In this document: positions 11,201-21,245 of the stretch, piece after piece
Layout of the letters: the number at the start of each line of letters is the position of its first letter
How positions within the stretch are numbered: position 1 is the stretch's first letter
Program-made: the position numbers and the translations under genes
The notes under the pieces: generated by a model
What the model saw: only the letters and a program-made list of their open reading frames with translations
Told to the model about the DNA's origin: nothing
The model's database searches: none
Assembly: GCA_024349245.1 (NCBI GenBank)
Contig: JALDNG010000883.1
Location: forward strand, 1 to 64,000
Length of the DNA: 64,000 nt
Source of the DNA: Neodontobutis hainanensis
Taxonomy: Eukaryota; Chordata; Actinopteri; Gobiiformes; Odontobutidae
Direction: 5' to 3'

Positions 11201-14200
11201 TATGCTCTCAAACTTTAACCATTTTACAGTTAACACTTTAACTTAAACTTTTAAATAAACCACCTCCAATCCTTCAAGATTGTTTTAACATATGTTTTAA
11301 CATATAGATACGTTTTCAATTCCCAGATTACACATTTACCTTGCCGTTTAAAACTTTACTGTAAAGATGACTACTTTTAGCATCTATTATTTAGTTTTAG
11401 ATATATACCTTTATTAGAAATTACCATTTCAAAAACCCATTGGTTATTATTTATTCTGTCTTCATTTCAGTTTCTCTACTTACTTAGACAATATTTTCTC
11501 AAACAATACTCAAACCTCAGTTGTCATTTAGTTTTCTGATTCTAAAAACAACATGGTCGTACCAAAAATTAAATTACATCCCAAGGTGGGCTATATTTTT
11601 CCCACAGACCTTTCAGAAGGTCAAACTGTTTCCTAAATAAGTCTCCTAGACTTTGAATCGGATGTAAAGGCTCCCACACAAAATGATTGTGGAGCTAACG
11701 TCAAAACCAAAACAAAAAACGGAAAAACCAAAACATCTCTCGCTCCGTTCTGTGAAAAACTCCTGTGTTCCCAAACAAGGTTTGTTTTGGGAGAGGAAAA
11801 AAACTCTCTCTGTTAGGGAAATACCTACTGCACAATTCACTTCAAGACACATTTTTAAATTCTTCTGATTACAAAGTGAACATTTTCATAAACGTGATAT
11901 CGTGTTTTTGAACCACACTGATATTAAGGACCTCTATTAGTTCTCGTACTAATAGATACATACCCTTGTTTTGCAAAATACTAATCAATACTTTTATTTT
12001 GGATCCAAGGTTTCGGATCTTTTAACATTTTCACCTCCGTGTTCTGTCTTTGTGTGTGTTTTAAGTGTCATCTGGTGTGTGTAGATGACTTAACTCCTAA
12101 TGTCCAGTCAGTGTTGCTCAGTGTTGCTCCTGCTGTGGTCCGGGTCTGGGCCTCCACACTTCGCTCCGCCCCGTCACGCCGCACCCCCAACACCTCCAAT
12201 CCAGCGCCCAGCCTGCTCCGGTGACCATAGGAATTTGTGCATTTTCCTCGGAGAAAACAACATAATCAGTTTTCATTTCAGACTTTGTGTCATTGAGAAA
12301 AACCTCTTTCTTTTTGTTAAATTCAGTGCATATTAAACTACATTCTCAAAATGTGCTCGGCATCTTACCGCCTCTGTGTCCGAATCGCTGCGCACTGGGC
12401 AGACCCCTTCAGGCCTTGGTGCAGCGGCTGGGTCGCAAGAGTGTGGCGGGGGGGTTTGGACAGTTGTGGGACGGCATGCTGCTGTCGAGGTAGGCGGAGA
12501 CCCAAAGGCTCACAGGAGGAAACATTTGGAACAATATATATATATGTCGTCAAATCTTTAATCTCCTCTCTGCTGTGTCACACAAACGTAATACAATATC
12601 TGTTCTTTAACAGACTATTTATAAACTCTCATAATTCAAAAGCACATTTACCTTCTGTAGATGTCTGTTTGTGTGCATATGTGTTTCTGTTCCTGACCTG
12701 TTCAAGGGTCAGTCAAAGGTCCTTCTCTTGTCTGGACCCAGTGTCGGCCTCCTCTCCTGTTCTCAGTGCCCTCTCCTCTGCCACGCCCACCACAGCCCCG
12801 CTCCCGGTCTCCATGGCAACCATGGCCAATGGTGCATTTTCCCTCGGAAAAATACATTACATTCACATTAAGGTCAGGTTTCGCACAATTTCCAACTTTA
12901 ATTTACAAATTCCTCTTTGGTCTCTCTCAATAGATACAGTTTAAAATAAATACAGATAAACATTTGTCTGGAATATGTTTACATTACCGTTTGTTTTGCT
13001 GCTGTCTTTCTGCAGCGTCTGTCAGCCGAAAGGAGCAGGTGTGTGTGGGAGAGGCACAGGGAGTTTGAGGTGCACTGGTTTGAGCGGAGAGGCCGAGACC
13101 TAAAATCTCACAGGACATAAAAGAAAAATACAAATGATTAGTGTTTTGAAGTCCATGTGTACCTTTCTTTTTAAAAACTCATTTTTCTTTTCACAAAATG
13201 GCTTCTCCCTCTCTCCTCTGTTACACGGAAGCCTAGAAAAATATCTTCCATAAGCTATTTTTAAGCCATTTTTCTTCTCGTAATTGTTTAAATTACTGCT
13301 TTCAAGTCAGTTCTCGAACTTTTTCTACAAAACCATTAACCCTTTGTTAATGTTCACATTCTTAGACATTAGACATTCAGCAATGGCGCCAATTCATACA
13401 ACATTAATCCTAATACACAGCTTTTTTTTAACTGCTTTTAACTTTAGGTTAACATTATACATTATATTATTCTCAAAAGTATAAGCCCCTCTCTTTCGTA
13501 GGCTTTTCTTCTTATTCAGATGGATCAAAATAAGGTTAAATCAACCAAACAATTGTGTCACAATGTTAGATTTTCTGTTACTGTTTTTCTAATTAACTCC
13601 TCGCATGCAGGTATTTGTAATTTACATAAATACAGAAATACGTATTTCTTACTTGCTATTTTTCCTCAGATGGATCAGATTCTGAGTCACATTAACTTAT
13701 CTAAGCTTAAGCTTTAAGTTAATTCTTTTTCACATTCAGGCTGACTGAAGTTAGTTCTCATTATTCAGACTGAATCAATTTCCTTCAATAAAATCATCTG
13801 CATTCAATCCACAGTCGCATCACAATCACTCTCTCAACCACACTTTTTACTCAGCCTTTATCTCACTAACCCTTCAGGTTAGATAAACTTCATTAAAGCC
13901 ACTTACTTCTGTGGGCTTTATCTCACTGCATCACACAGTGAACACTTCAAAGCAGGCCTGCGTTTCCAAGTCTCATAGACTTGGACCTATGTATCTCACT
14001 TAAAGGTGTTAGGCTAAGAATCTCGATAATAGTCCATACTGAGTTACCTGTGTGTCCAACACACCTTGCATGACCGACGTTCAGAGGTAAAGGCCAGCCT
14101 TTGAGAACGGCGCGTTAGGACCCGTGTTGTTGATCTGTATCAAATCTTGCCCTCACCGGACCAGCTACATCCAGACCTCATGCCCTTCATCGTAGTTATT

Positions 14201-14826
14201 AATCCCATCTCGCATAGAATGATACGTGGCCTACGTAAGACTCAGTTTCAAGAATCACATAAAAACTTACAGAGCACCAGGTATCTAGACAGCTTACAAT
14301 CCAGCAAGACTACAGTCTTTAACACCGATCAACATCAAACTTGTCCCGTTATGGCCTCACTTACACTTATAGGTAAGGTCTTGACACAAAACACGCTTTT
14401 TCCCTCCGTCCACGGACGGACAGTGTCCAGCGTTCTTCTACCAATATGATAATCACATGTAAATATTCTCAGATAAACACATGCAATCACCGAACCAGCA
14501 GAAGTAACCCAAACCACTACTTCCGGAAGGTTTGTTCGTTCCATTCACCATTCACACAAAAATAAAATTTTAAACCAGCTGGTTACCTGAATCAGAATTC
14601 CAATGGTCCAGTTGTTCTTCAGCCGGACGTCTTTGAATGTCTCCTCTCTTTTCTCTCTTTTCCTCTCTTTGTTCAGATATCGTCACTGAGTCTCACACAC
14701 AGATAGTGAAGGTCTGGCCCGTACTATTTAAAAACAATAGTCTCAGGACTTACAGAGAAATGCTTTGTGCATTTCCCCCGTGCACGTCAGTTTCACTTTT
14801 CCGCATGAGAAACATCAGATATTGAT
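8221..14826 (-). other. Interior of the ERV-like element, no intact gene
   Basis: AT-rich over most of its length, with two GC-rich islands at 12107-12510 and 12730-13110. Sense-strand (minus) frames are all short. Two adjacent ones near the 3' end (9309-9524 and 9086-9307) lie where an envelope gene would be, and the first has two N-x-T sequons, but I see no family motif. The 197-codon plus-strand frame at 12351-12944 is antisense to the element and is not taken as a gene. Confidence 0.6.
12107..13110. repeat. Two diverged GC-rich direct repeats inside the ERV-like element
   Basis: The segment 12107-12260 (ending aatttgtgcattttcctcgg) resembles 12731-12850 (ending aatggtgcattttccctcgg). 12480-12530 (agacccaaaggctcacagga) resembles 13085-13125 (gagacctaaaatctcacagg). 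Spacing between partners is about 600 bases, which suggests an internal duplication of a block of about 600 bases. Confidence 0.55.
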
Positions 14827-14844
14827 ATCCCGGACGAGCCCCAA
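14827..14844 (-). promoter_or_regulatory. tRNA-Pro primer-binding site of the ERV-like element
   Basis: The plus strand reads atcccggacgagcccc just inside the right LTR. On the minus strand this is GGGGCTCGTCCGGGAT, matching the 3' end of tRNA-Pro apart from one missing C, as in gammaretrovirus-type elements. Confidence 0.88.
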
Positions 14845-14845
14845 A

Positions 14846-15215
14846 TGTTATAGGAATATTTTATATCCATATATTTAACCAGAGAGACACGGAGACCGAT
14901 TATAATTTAACAAGCAATGGTCAAGTTTTAATCCTTGCAAGGATGAGCAAAGAGACACACAGTACAAGGGTACAGTGACAGGTTTGCTCCCAGATGTAAA
15001 CAAAACATGGGATTATATACAACACAGTGACGTCCTTAGTGAGAGGCGTTCACAATGGTCCAGGTGCAGAAGTCCCGTGACAAGCCATGTTTCAGTCTTG
15101 TTATGTCTACTTCCTGCTTGGATTAGCACGAAGGACATGACATGAATTTGACATGACCTGAGGAGAACTATAAGCCCCAGTAACTCTAAACATAAGAATT
15201 AAAATTATTATAACA
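14846..15215 (-). repeat. 5' LTR of the ERV-like element
   Basis: 370 bp, 5' with respect to the element. It differs from its partner by one inserted C (agtcccgtg) and one substitution near the end. Followed by ataac at 15216-15220. Confidence 0.92.
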
Positions 15216-15296
15216 ATAACATAAGAGAATGTTTGTTGGTTTGTTTGTGTTATGTACATTTAAAACAATAAAAACACTTTGAAATAACAAAAATAG

Positions 15297-15359
15297 GATC
15301 GGTACCAGATAGAGGAGCTGATTCAGAGACTTGACCGTGACAGGACAGGGTTGGTACAG
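15297..15359 (+). pseudogene. EF-hand exon b of a host gene (unit 1)
   Basis: A 63-bp phase-0 exon reads DRYQIEELIQRLDRDRTGLVQ, the start of a second EF-hand loop, followed by a consensus donor (gtgagt). Its acceptor side is the A-rich tail of the inserted L1 (aacaaaaatag), which has replaced the polypyrimidine tract, so splicing is probably impaired. It follows EF-hand exon a in the same orientation and probably belongs to the same gene. Confidence 0.5.
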
Positions 15360-15438
15360 GTGAGTCATATTTAATTGACTTATAGAGACGTCAGTGACAT
15401 GTTACAGCTGTAATCAATGTGACTTTTCTTTCTGTGAG

Positions 15439-15866
15439 GGACTAGCACACACAAGAAAACAGATAATAATGGACGACATCTGAAGAATGTGGAATCCCGG
15501 CAGAAGAAGGAAAAGTTTAAAAGCGACTGTATCCTTAAAACCTTTCAGAGCGCCGTGGAGGCAGTCCCGCCACATGGCTCTGTCTTGTCCCACTGCAGCT
15601 GCTACCTCAGTAATGACCACATCCACCTCCCCATGTTAGGAAGCAGCACACATTACAGACGCCATGAGGTCCTACCCCAGCCTAACCTGCTGGAGGATTG
15701 GTCCCTCTCCACTCGAGCAAAGTCCATCTCTGCCCAGGGTGTTCGCTCGGATCCTGAGATGAGCCGTACTTCTGATCGGACCAGGTCTAGGCCATGTTTG
15801 AACCCCAAACCTCCAGAGGTCAAACCCAAAAGCAAGAAAGTCATAAAGGAACAAAAACCTGGATAA
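15439..15866 (+). pseudogene. Terminal exon downstream of the EF-hand exons (unit 1)
   Basis: After a pyrimidine-rich acceptor (ttttctttctgtgag) the phase-0 frame reads GLAHTRKQIIMDDI, then meets a stop. A neighbouring frame then stays open for 125 codons from 15489, ending VKPKSKKVIKEQKPG, a basic C-terminal tail. One frameshift near 15480 would join the two. In unit 2 an extra C near 37780 shifts the same frame again. It could be the last coding exon of the EF-hand gene. No domain is recognised. Confidence 0.45.
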
Positions 15867-16666
15867 AGACTCAAAGAAACACAATCTACTAAATAGTTTA
15901 TTTTTATTTTATCTTGCATTACAGTTGCTACAGTTATTTAATGCTGGCAACAGTGTGTAAAAAGAAACAGGAAATTATTTTCTCCTCATTTTGAACTGGT
16001 GGACTTATTCTTTACTGTTTAAAAAGTATCTCAAGCAAGACATTTTGTCACTTTGTTTCATTGTATTTTTATATTTAAGGCAAAAATGCCTGTGAAGCAC
16101 ATAATTACCCATAAAACATATTCAGTTTTTGTCTTGTTAAAGAATGAACTTGTGTAGCCTTAAATGTGTATTTGTTTCGTCCAACAATTCTTATTGAAGT
16201 CTTGACCTCTGTGCCAGTTTTGCTTTGTTGTTGTTTCCACTATTTCACAATTTCTTGTAATAGCTTTTTTTCTAGCAGTATTCATCATTGCTCAATCATT
16301 GTTTTTGAAATAATCTTCTTTGAGCAGAAAGGTTTGTGTGGTTCTGTCAGTGGTGTTCACGGTTTAAGCCACATAAATAATCTAATCAATGATGTCTTAT
16401 AGCTCGGCTACATTTAAATATATTTAAGTAGCGAGACAATGTTTACTAAAAGACCTAAACAGAAATGATTTTATAAATAAGTACAAAATGATTGTACTTG
16501 TAAAATAATGTCATTTATTTAATAAATACAATATTCAGTTTGGTTTTCAAATCATTCTTGCTTCATCTCTTCATCAAAGGCCATTTGTGCTGTTGTATCA
16601 TCTGGAGTCACTGATGCACTGTTTGTTAGTCTTGATGTGAAGAAGAGTGGGCTTCTTCCACTGGCT
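15867..16666. other. Intergenic sequence between convergent gene ends, nothing recognised
   Basis: AT-rich, with no feature besides possible polyadenylation signals. It separates the plus-strand EF-hand gene from minus-strand locus B. A second frame across 16555-16697 (minus) ends in DDTTAQMAFDEEMKQE and could extend locus B. The unit 2 equivalent is 37975-38773. Confidence 0.4.
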
Positions 16667-17450
16667 TCACGGGACCCTTCCCAGTGCTGCAGCCTTCCTT
16701 TGCAATGACAACAAAACATTTATTAGTGGATAGCCTTTTGCTGCAGGAGCACAAGAGAAAAATACAATATAGTTTTTCTTACCACAACAGTTTCTGAGGA
16801 TCTGGGTTCTTCCTGGCTTTAGCAGACAAGGATGTCATCAGAAAATGCATGTTTAGGTTTCCTACAGAAAACAAGAGGCATGTCTGTTCAAACTGTTACT
16901 TCAGTGCAACAGCTGAGATACTAGATTAGAGGTAGAAGGACTTCTCACTTGTGTTGGGGCTCAGGACTCTGCTGGCTTTTATTCTCTTCTCCTGAACTGG
17001 ATCATGTTGGGGACAGGTCACACTCTGGCAGGATTAGACTTCTTCTCGGTTTCTGGATGCTAAAAGTGCAGATATTATTGTCAAAAATATTTTTATATGA
17101 ATTAAACAGTTAGTTATTATTTACAGATCAAGACTTACCGGGACAGGTTACACCTGTGAGGCCAGCAGCCATCTCTGAAGAAAAATAAAACCACAGAAAT
17201 AATTCATTAGACAGTATAAAATATAACAATGTGACTATATCCAGCGCTGTTCATTTTACTGGATACCTTTCTTTTATCTGTCACAGACTTTTATGTGAAA
17301 AGAAGACAAATCTGGAGTGAGACTTCCGTCAAAAGAAATAAATAACATTGTTGATAGAAATCTAAAGACATTTCTTACCTTTGGCTTTAAAAACATAAAG
17401 AGAAGAGCTGGGGATTATTTACACTATTTACTTTGGACTAAGAGTTCTTT
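16667..17450 (-). pseudogene. Locus B: small spliced minus-strand gene, unknown function (unit 1)
   Basis: Four coding-size blocks have consensus borders: 17139-17174 (ATG at 17170-17172, MAAGLTGVTCP), 16949-17059, 16783-16861 and 16667-16697, plus an untranslated block from 17379 upward. Splicing keeps one phase throughout and ends WKAAALGRVP, with a single in-frame TAA in the second block. An alternative frame in the last two blocks (RLQHWEGSREASGRSPLFF and so on) looks at least as protein-like, so the true frame is unclear. Unit 2 shares the TAA. I do not recognise a family. Confidence 0.35.
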
Positions 17451-17559
17451 CTAAATATGTTCTCCACAGTTTAAGTGGAGTCAAGAGAACTCTTCTGGAA
17501 AGAACTGTCTCGGTCTTTACCCACTTGTGTAGCATTACAATACTTCCTGACATAATCAT

Positions 17560-17880
17560 TTATCATGAACGGGAAGTGGGCATCGCACCATCAACCCTTC
17601 AGTTGGTGGACAACCCCTTTACTCATGACCTGCCTTATACCGTACCAGTTCTCCCAGTGTGGGACGAATGAAGTGTATATTTATTTAAACTTTTAAACAA
17701 GTGCAAAGCGTGTTTTGGAGAAAATCCTGGGAAAAGATTTTCTCAGAATTTTTAACTTTTAGACGATTAACTCGTCTAGATTAACTGTATTGTTTTTAAT
17801 TATTATTTTTAATGTTAATTTGATGAAATACTACATCACTTTCCTTGCTTTAGCTTCTATTTTGTTTAGTTTTTTCTGGT
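17560..17880 (-). repeat. Segment D1, upstream of locus B (unit 1)
   Basis: Similar to D2 at 22375-22700: both contain gcaccatc(a/g)accct(t/c)cagttggtggacaaccc and, on the minus strand, a TATA-like word (GGTATAAGG or TGTATAAGA) after CCAGT. D1 and D2 bracket the LINE and the second Gmr1-like element. The box-like word resembles sequences scattered in fish genomes, so it may be a repeat rather than a promoter. Confidence 0.4.
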
Positions 17881-17887
17881 TGTTTGT

Positions 17888-20188
17888 TTCAAAGTTCAAA
17901 GTTTTCTTTATTGTCCCTCTTGGGGAAATTAATTTTCATGCTCCTTAAAAAACATTCAACATAGAATTACACTTCAACAACTCAAGAGCAGGATCAACAA
18001 TGGAAATCACTAATAAACCAAGATAAAAATGTGCAAAATGGAATTAAAACATGAATAAATACATTGTGCAAACAAGCAATTATTGTTGTTCAAAATGATT
18101 ACAAAGTGCTAGGTGCCATTTAAGTGCCTCACAGCTGTCGGTAAAAACAACATATTTAATCTTTTAGTCCTACAGCCCAGAGCTCTGTAGCGCCGGCCGG
18201 AGGGCAGCAGCTCAAATTCCTCTGAGGGGATGGTCTTGGGACTGCGCTATAGCACCAGCCTTCCTCTGCACCTGTCGGCTGTAAATGTCCTTCAGCTGAG
18301 CCTGACCCCTCCCCGAAATCTTACTGGCCACTTTGACCAGACTTCCCAGTCTGTTTTTGTTGGTCAGGGAGAGGCTTCCAAACCAGGCAGCAATACTGAA
18401 GGATAAAACCGATTCAATAAAAGCACGATAAAACAATGTCATCATTTCAGTGGATATGTTAAAACTGTTCATCTTCCTCAGGAAGTACAATCGTTGTTGG
18501 ACTTTTTTAGAAACCGCATCCACCCAAGGCTCAAAACAGTTTATTGTCCAGAATGACTCCGAGATATTTGTAGTTGTCGACCAGGTCAATGCCTGTATTC
18601 TTGATGACAGTGGCACTGGGGCAAGGTGGTGATTTCGGAAGTCTATTTTAATTTCCTTTGTTTTTAACACATTCATATGTAAAAATGAATGGTCACACCA
18701 CTGAACAAAGTCATTAAGGACTGGCCCATGGTCCTGTTCATTCCCTCTGAGCAGGCTGATGGATAAGAGAGCCATCTGCAAACTTTAAAATGTGTCTATC
18801 CTTGTACACACTGCGACACTGGTTTGTGTACAGAATGTACAAAAGAGGGGCGAGACAGCAGCCCTGGGGTGAACCAGTAGAGGAATAGAGCACATCAGAT
18901 AAAATACCATTCACTCCAACACACTGAGGTCTGTCTAATAAAAAGTCCAATATCCAACCAACCAAGTTAAGATCAAGGTTAAAATCAGCCATACGTCTCT
19001 CTGCCAGCAGGAATGGCTGAATGGTGTTAAAAGCAGAAGTAAAATCAACAAATAAAAGTCTGGCATGTGTCTTGGCTCCATCCAGATGTTTAAGAATAAA
19101 GTGCAACAGTGTGATGACAGCATCCTCCACTCCTTTCTCGGACCTGTAAGCAAACTGCAATGGGTCTAGCTGTTCCCTGACCTGCAGTAGCACCATGTCT
19201 TTAATGATTTTTTCAAAAGTTTTCATAACCAAGGAGGTTTGGGTTTGGTGTGGCAGAACAATTTAGCCACAGTGTTTACCTCAATAGACACTGATGGAGA
19301 GGCTCGAGTCATTGCCCTGATGTCGGCAATCTTATCATTAAAATCCACTGTGTTGAACCGTGTATAAAATACATTTAGTTCATCTGCCAAGTCTTTGTCA
19401 GAATTAAAACCATCAAGTGCAACTCTGCTGACTTTATCATGTGACCCAATCATTGTTTTCATACCATTCCAGGTTCTTTTTAAGTTGTTACTTCTTAGTT
19501 CAGCCTCAATCTTATCCTTATATCTCAATTTGGCTTTTATAATTTCAGCCCTGATCTCCTTTCTCACAACCCTTTCTGCATTCACATCACCTTTGTTAAA
19601 TACACTTTTCCTTTTGATAAGCAAATCTTTCATGTCCTTGGAAATCCATGGTTTGTCATTAGGATAAACCTTGACTTCCCTGTTTGGGAGAACTGAGTCT
19701 TTACAGAAGGAGATGTAATTGCAGACAACATCAGTCAGTTCATCTATGTCAGAACAAGAGTTCTGAAACACTGTCCAGTCTGTGCACTCGAAGCAGCCCT
19801 GCAGCGCCAGAGAGCTGTCCTCAGTCCACACCTTTACCTGTTTCCTAACAGGCTTTTCCCTCCTCAGCACCGAGGCCTTCGAGATATAAGCCCCTTTAAT
19901 GGAGCCGTAGCACAGGTCCAGGGTTTTATTGTGACGTGTTGGACAGTTGACATACTGATAAAAACTGTTCAGGGTTTACAGTGGATAAAATTGCTGAGTA
20001 TAAAATTGGGAGCAGCAGGTGAGATTGGCTGAAGCTTATTTATAGTTTTAAAAACAATATTAGCTGCAGACTTAGCATCAGCTTTAGGGTGGATATAAAT
20101 AACAGTCACAAATATCTGGGGGAACTCTCTCGGGAGGTAAAACGGCCTTAAAGACAGGGACAGGAGTTCAGTGAGAACTATTTTACGC
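17888..20188 (-). mobile_element. L2/CR1-like LINE with endonuclease end and reverse transcriptase (unit 1)
   Basis: Minus-strand frames give, in order, the end of the endonuclease (FYLPREFPQIFVTVIYIHP), a linker frame of about 215 codons (19223-19870), polymerase blocks (LQFAYRSEKGVEDAVITLLH, LLFVDFTSAFNTIQP, TGSPQGCCLAPLLYILYT) and the thumb (VSKKVQQRLYFLRKM). The 3' end carries gggacaataaag near 17925. The active-site FADD is FADG here and in unit 2. Frames are broken at several joints. It is 5'-truncated inside the endonuclease, abutting Gmr1-like B. Confidence 0.85.
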
Positions 20189-20506
20189 ACGATGATGATG
20201 GAGGCAGGGTTCTGTCTGAGGCGCTGACTCATGGAAAACTGCTAAACTCTGAGGTATTGAGGGATTTGCCTGCATACTTGGCCCACCTTCCTGATTTGCA
20301 GCGTGAAAATTTAATTGATTTTTTAAATGAGACAAAGTCACTGTTTTCTGATGTACCTTTGAAGACCACAATATTAATGCATGACATTGTTGTTGGTGAC
20401 ACTGTGCCGATAAAACAACACCCTTATCGAGTCAGTCCTGATAAACGTTCCGTCTTAAGCGGCAGGTTGAGTATATGGTAGCTCATGGTATTGCAGAGTT
20501 CAGTTG

Positions 20507-21245
20507 TAGGCTGTGTCCAAATTCAGGGTCTGCATCCTTCGGAGTCCTCATTTGAAGGATGTTACGTCACAGCGCAGCGACGAAGGCTGTCCAAATTCGT
20601 AGGATCCTTCAAATGCGGCCCACAAATACGCCCTCCTTTCCCCGAATTGGAAGGATGGGTGTGGTGGATCCTTTCCCGTCCTACCTATCCCATAATTCTT
20701 TCGGCAGAGCGTAATGGCCAATGAAGTAAGCGGTAGCGGAGTGGGAGAGGAGTATGCTTTTAGATGTACGTTTTTTAAAAACTGGCTTTTAAAAAAAATA
20801 CGTGTTTTTTTCAGTGGTTGTCATACATTTTGTTAAGTATTTTTTTTTTTTTTACATTTGTATGCTTATATACCAAAAACATTACTCGTGAAACTAGCTT
20901 CTTCCTTACAGCCTGTGTAATATCCCCTTACACACAGCTAATCTGTTAGTGATTGAAGCTGTTGAACGCTTCCAGGGATGAAAGAGCAGACAGAAGTTTT
21001 ATAAAGCTCCGGGAAAGAACGATGAGCTCTTCACCGGAGCAAACAAAAAAAAAGCTTAGCGCTGTCACGGTTGCTAGGCGACAGGAAATGAGCAATGGGT
21101 ACGGGAGGGAACTGAAAGAAGGGTAAGCTGTCCAAATTCACAAACACCGACTTCCGGGTTTTGCGGTCGCCGGAGGACCCCTCCTCCTTCAACCAGGTAG
21201 GAAGGATCCTAAGGAGGATGTAGACCCTGAATTTGGACACAGTCC
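20507..21245. mobile_element. Non-autonomous TIR element inside Gmr1-like B (unit 1)
   Basis: It starts taggctgtgtccaaattcag and ends ctgaatttggacacagtcc, so the termini are inverted repeats, with subterminal repeats of the gtccaaattc and ggatcct words. The host coding frame resumes at ttggagctctccctg, and a short ttg may be duplicated at both sides (20504-20506, 21246-21248). There is no transposase frame. The superfamily is not certain. An exact X-box-type motif lies at 21070-21082. Confidence 0.75.
21070..21082 (-). promoter_or_regulatory. X-box-type motif (RFX consensus) in the MITE (unit 1)
   Basis: The minus strand reads GTCGCCTAGCAAC, an exact fit to the RFX X-box consensus GTNRCC(0-3 N)RGYAAC. 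Conserved in the unit 2 copy. Function is only inferred. Confidence 0.35.

Larger units (their letters stand above)
7839..15215 (-). mobile_element. Endogenous-retrovirus-like LTR element, minus orientation, interior non-coding
   Basis: Two LTRs (7839-8207 and 14846-15215) start TGTTATAGG and end TTATAACA on the plus strand and differ by about two positions. A 5-bp duplication, ataac, flanks them (7834-7838 and 15216-15220). Unit 2 has the empty site with a single copy. A primer-binding site for tRNA-Pro lies inside the right LTR and a polypurine tract inside the left, so the element is transcribed on the minus strand. The 6.6-kb interior has no frame longer than about 75 codons on the sense strand, and I recognise no gag, protease, polymerase or envelope domain. 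It looks young but non-autonomous. Confidence 0.9.

Noticed and set aside
12351..12944. A 197-codon plus-strand frame inside the ERV-like element
   Set aside because: It runs antisense to the element's primer site and polypurine tract, has no recognisable domain and overlaps GC-rich direct repeats that lack stops by composition.
7839..15215. The ERV-like element and Gmr1-like A being the same family
   Set aside because: LTR ends, lengths and sequences differ (TGTTATAGG against TGTTACAAA), the orientations are opposite, and only the ERV-like one has a clear tRNA-Pro site.
17560..17640. A tRNA-derived SINE or small RNA gene at the cagttggtggacaaccc word
   Set aside because: No second promoter box at the right distance and no cloverleaf; the word only resembles a common fish repeat.
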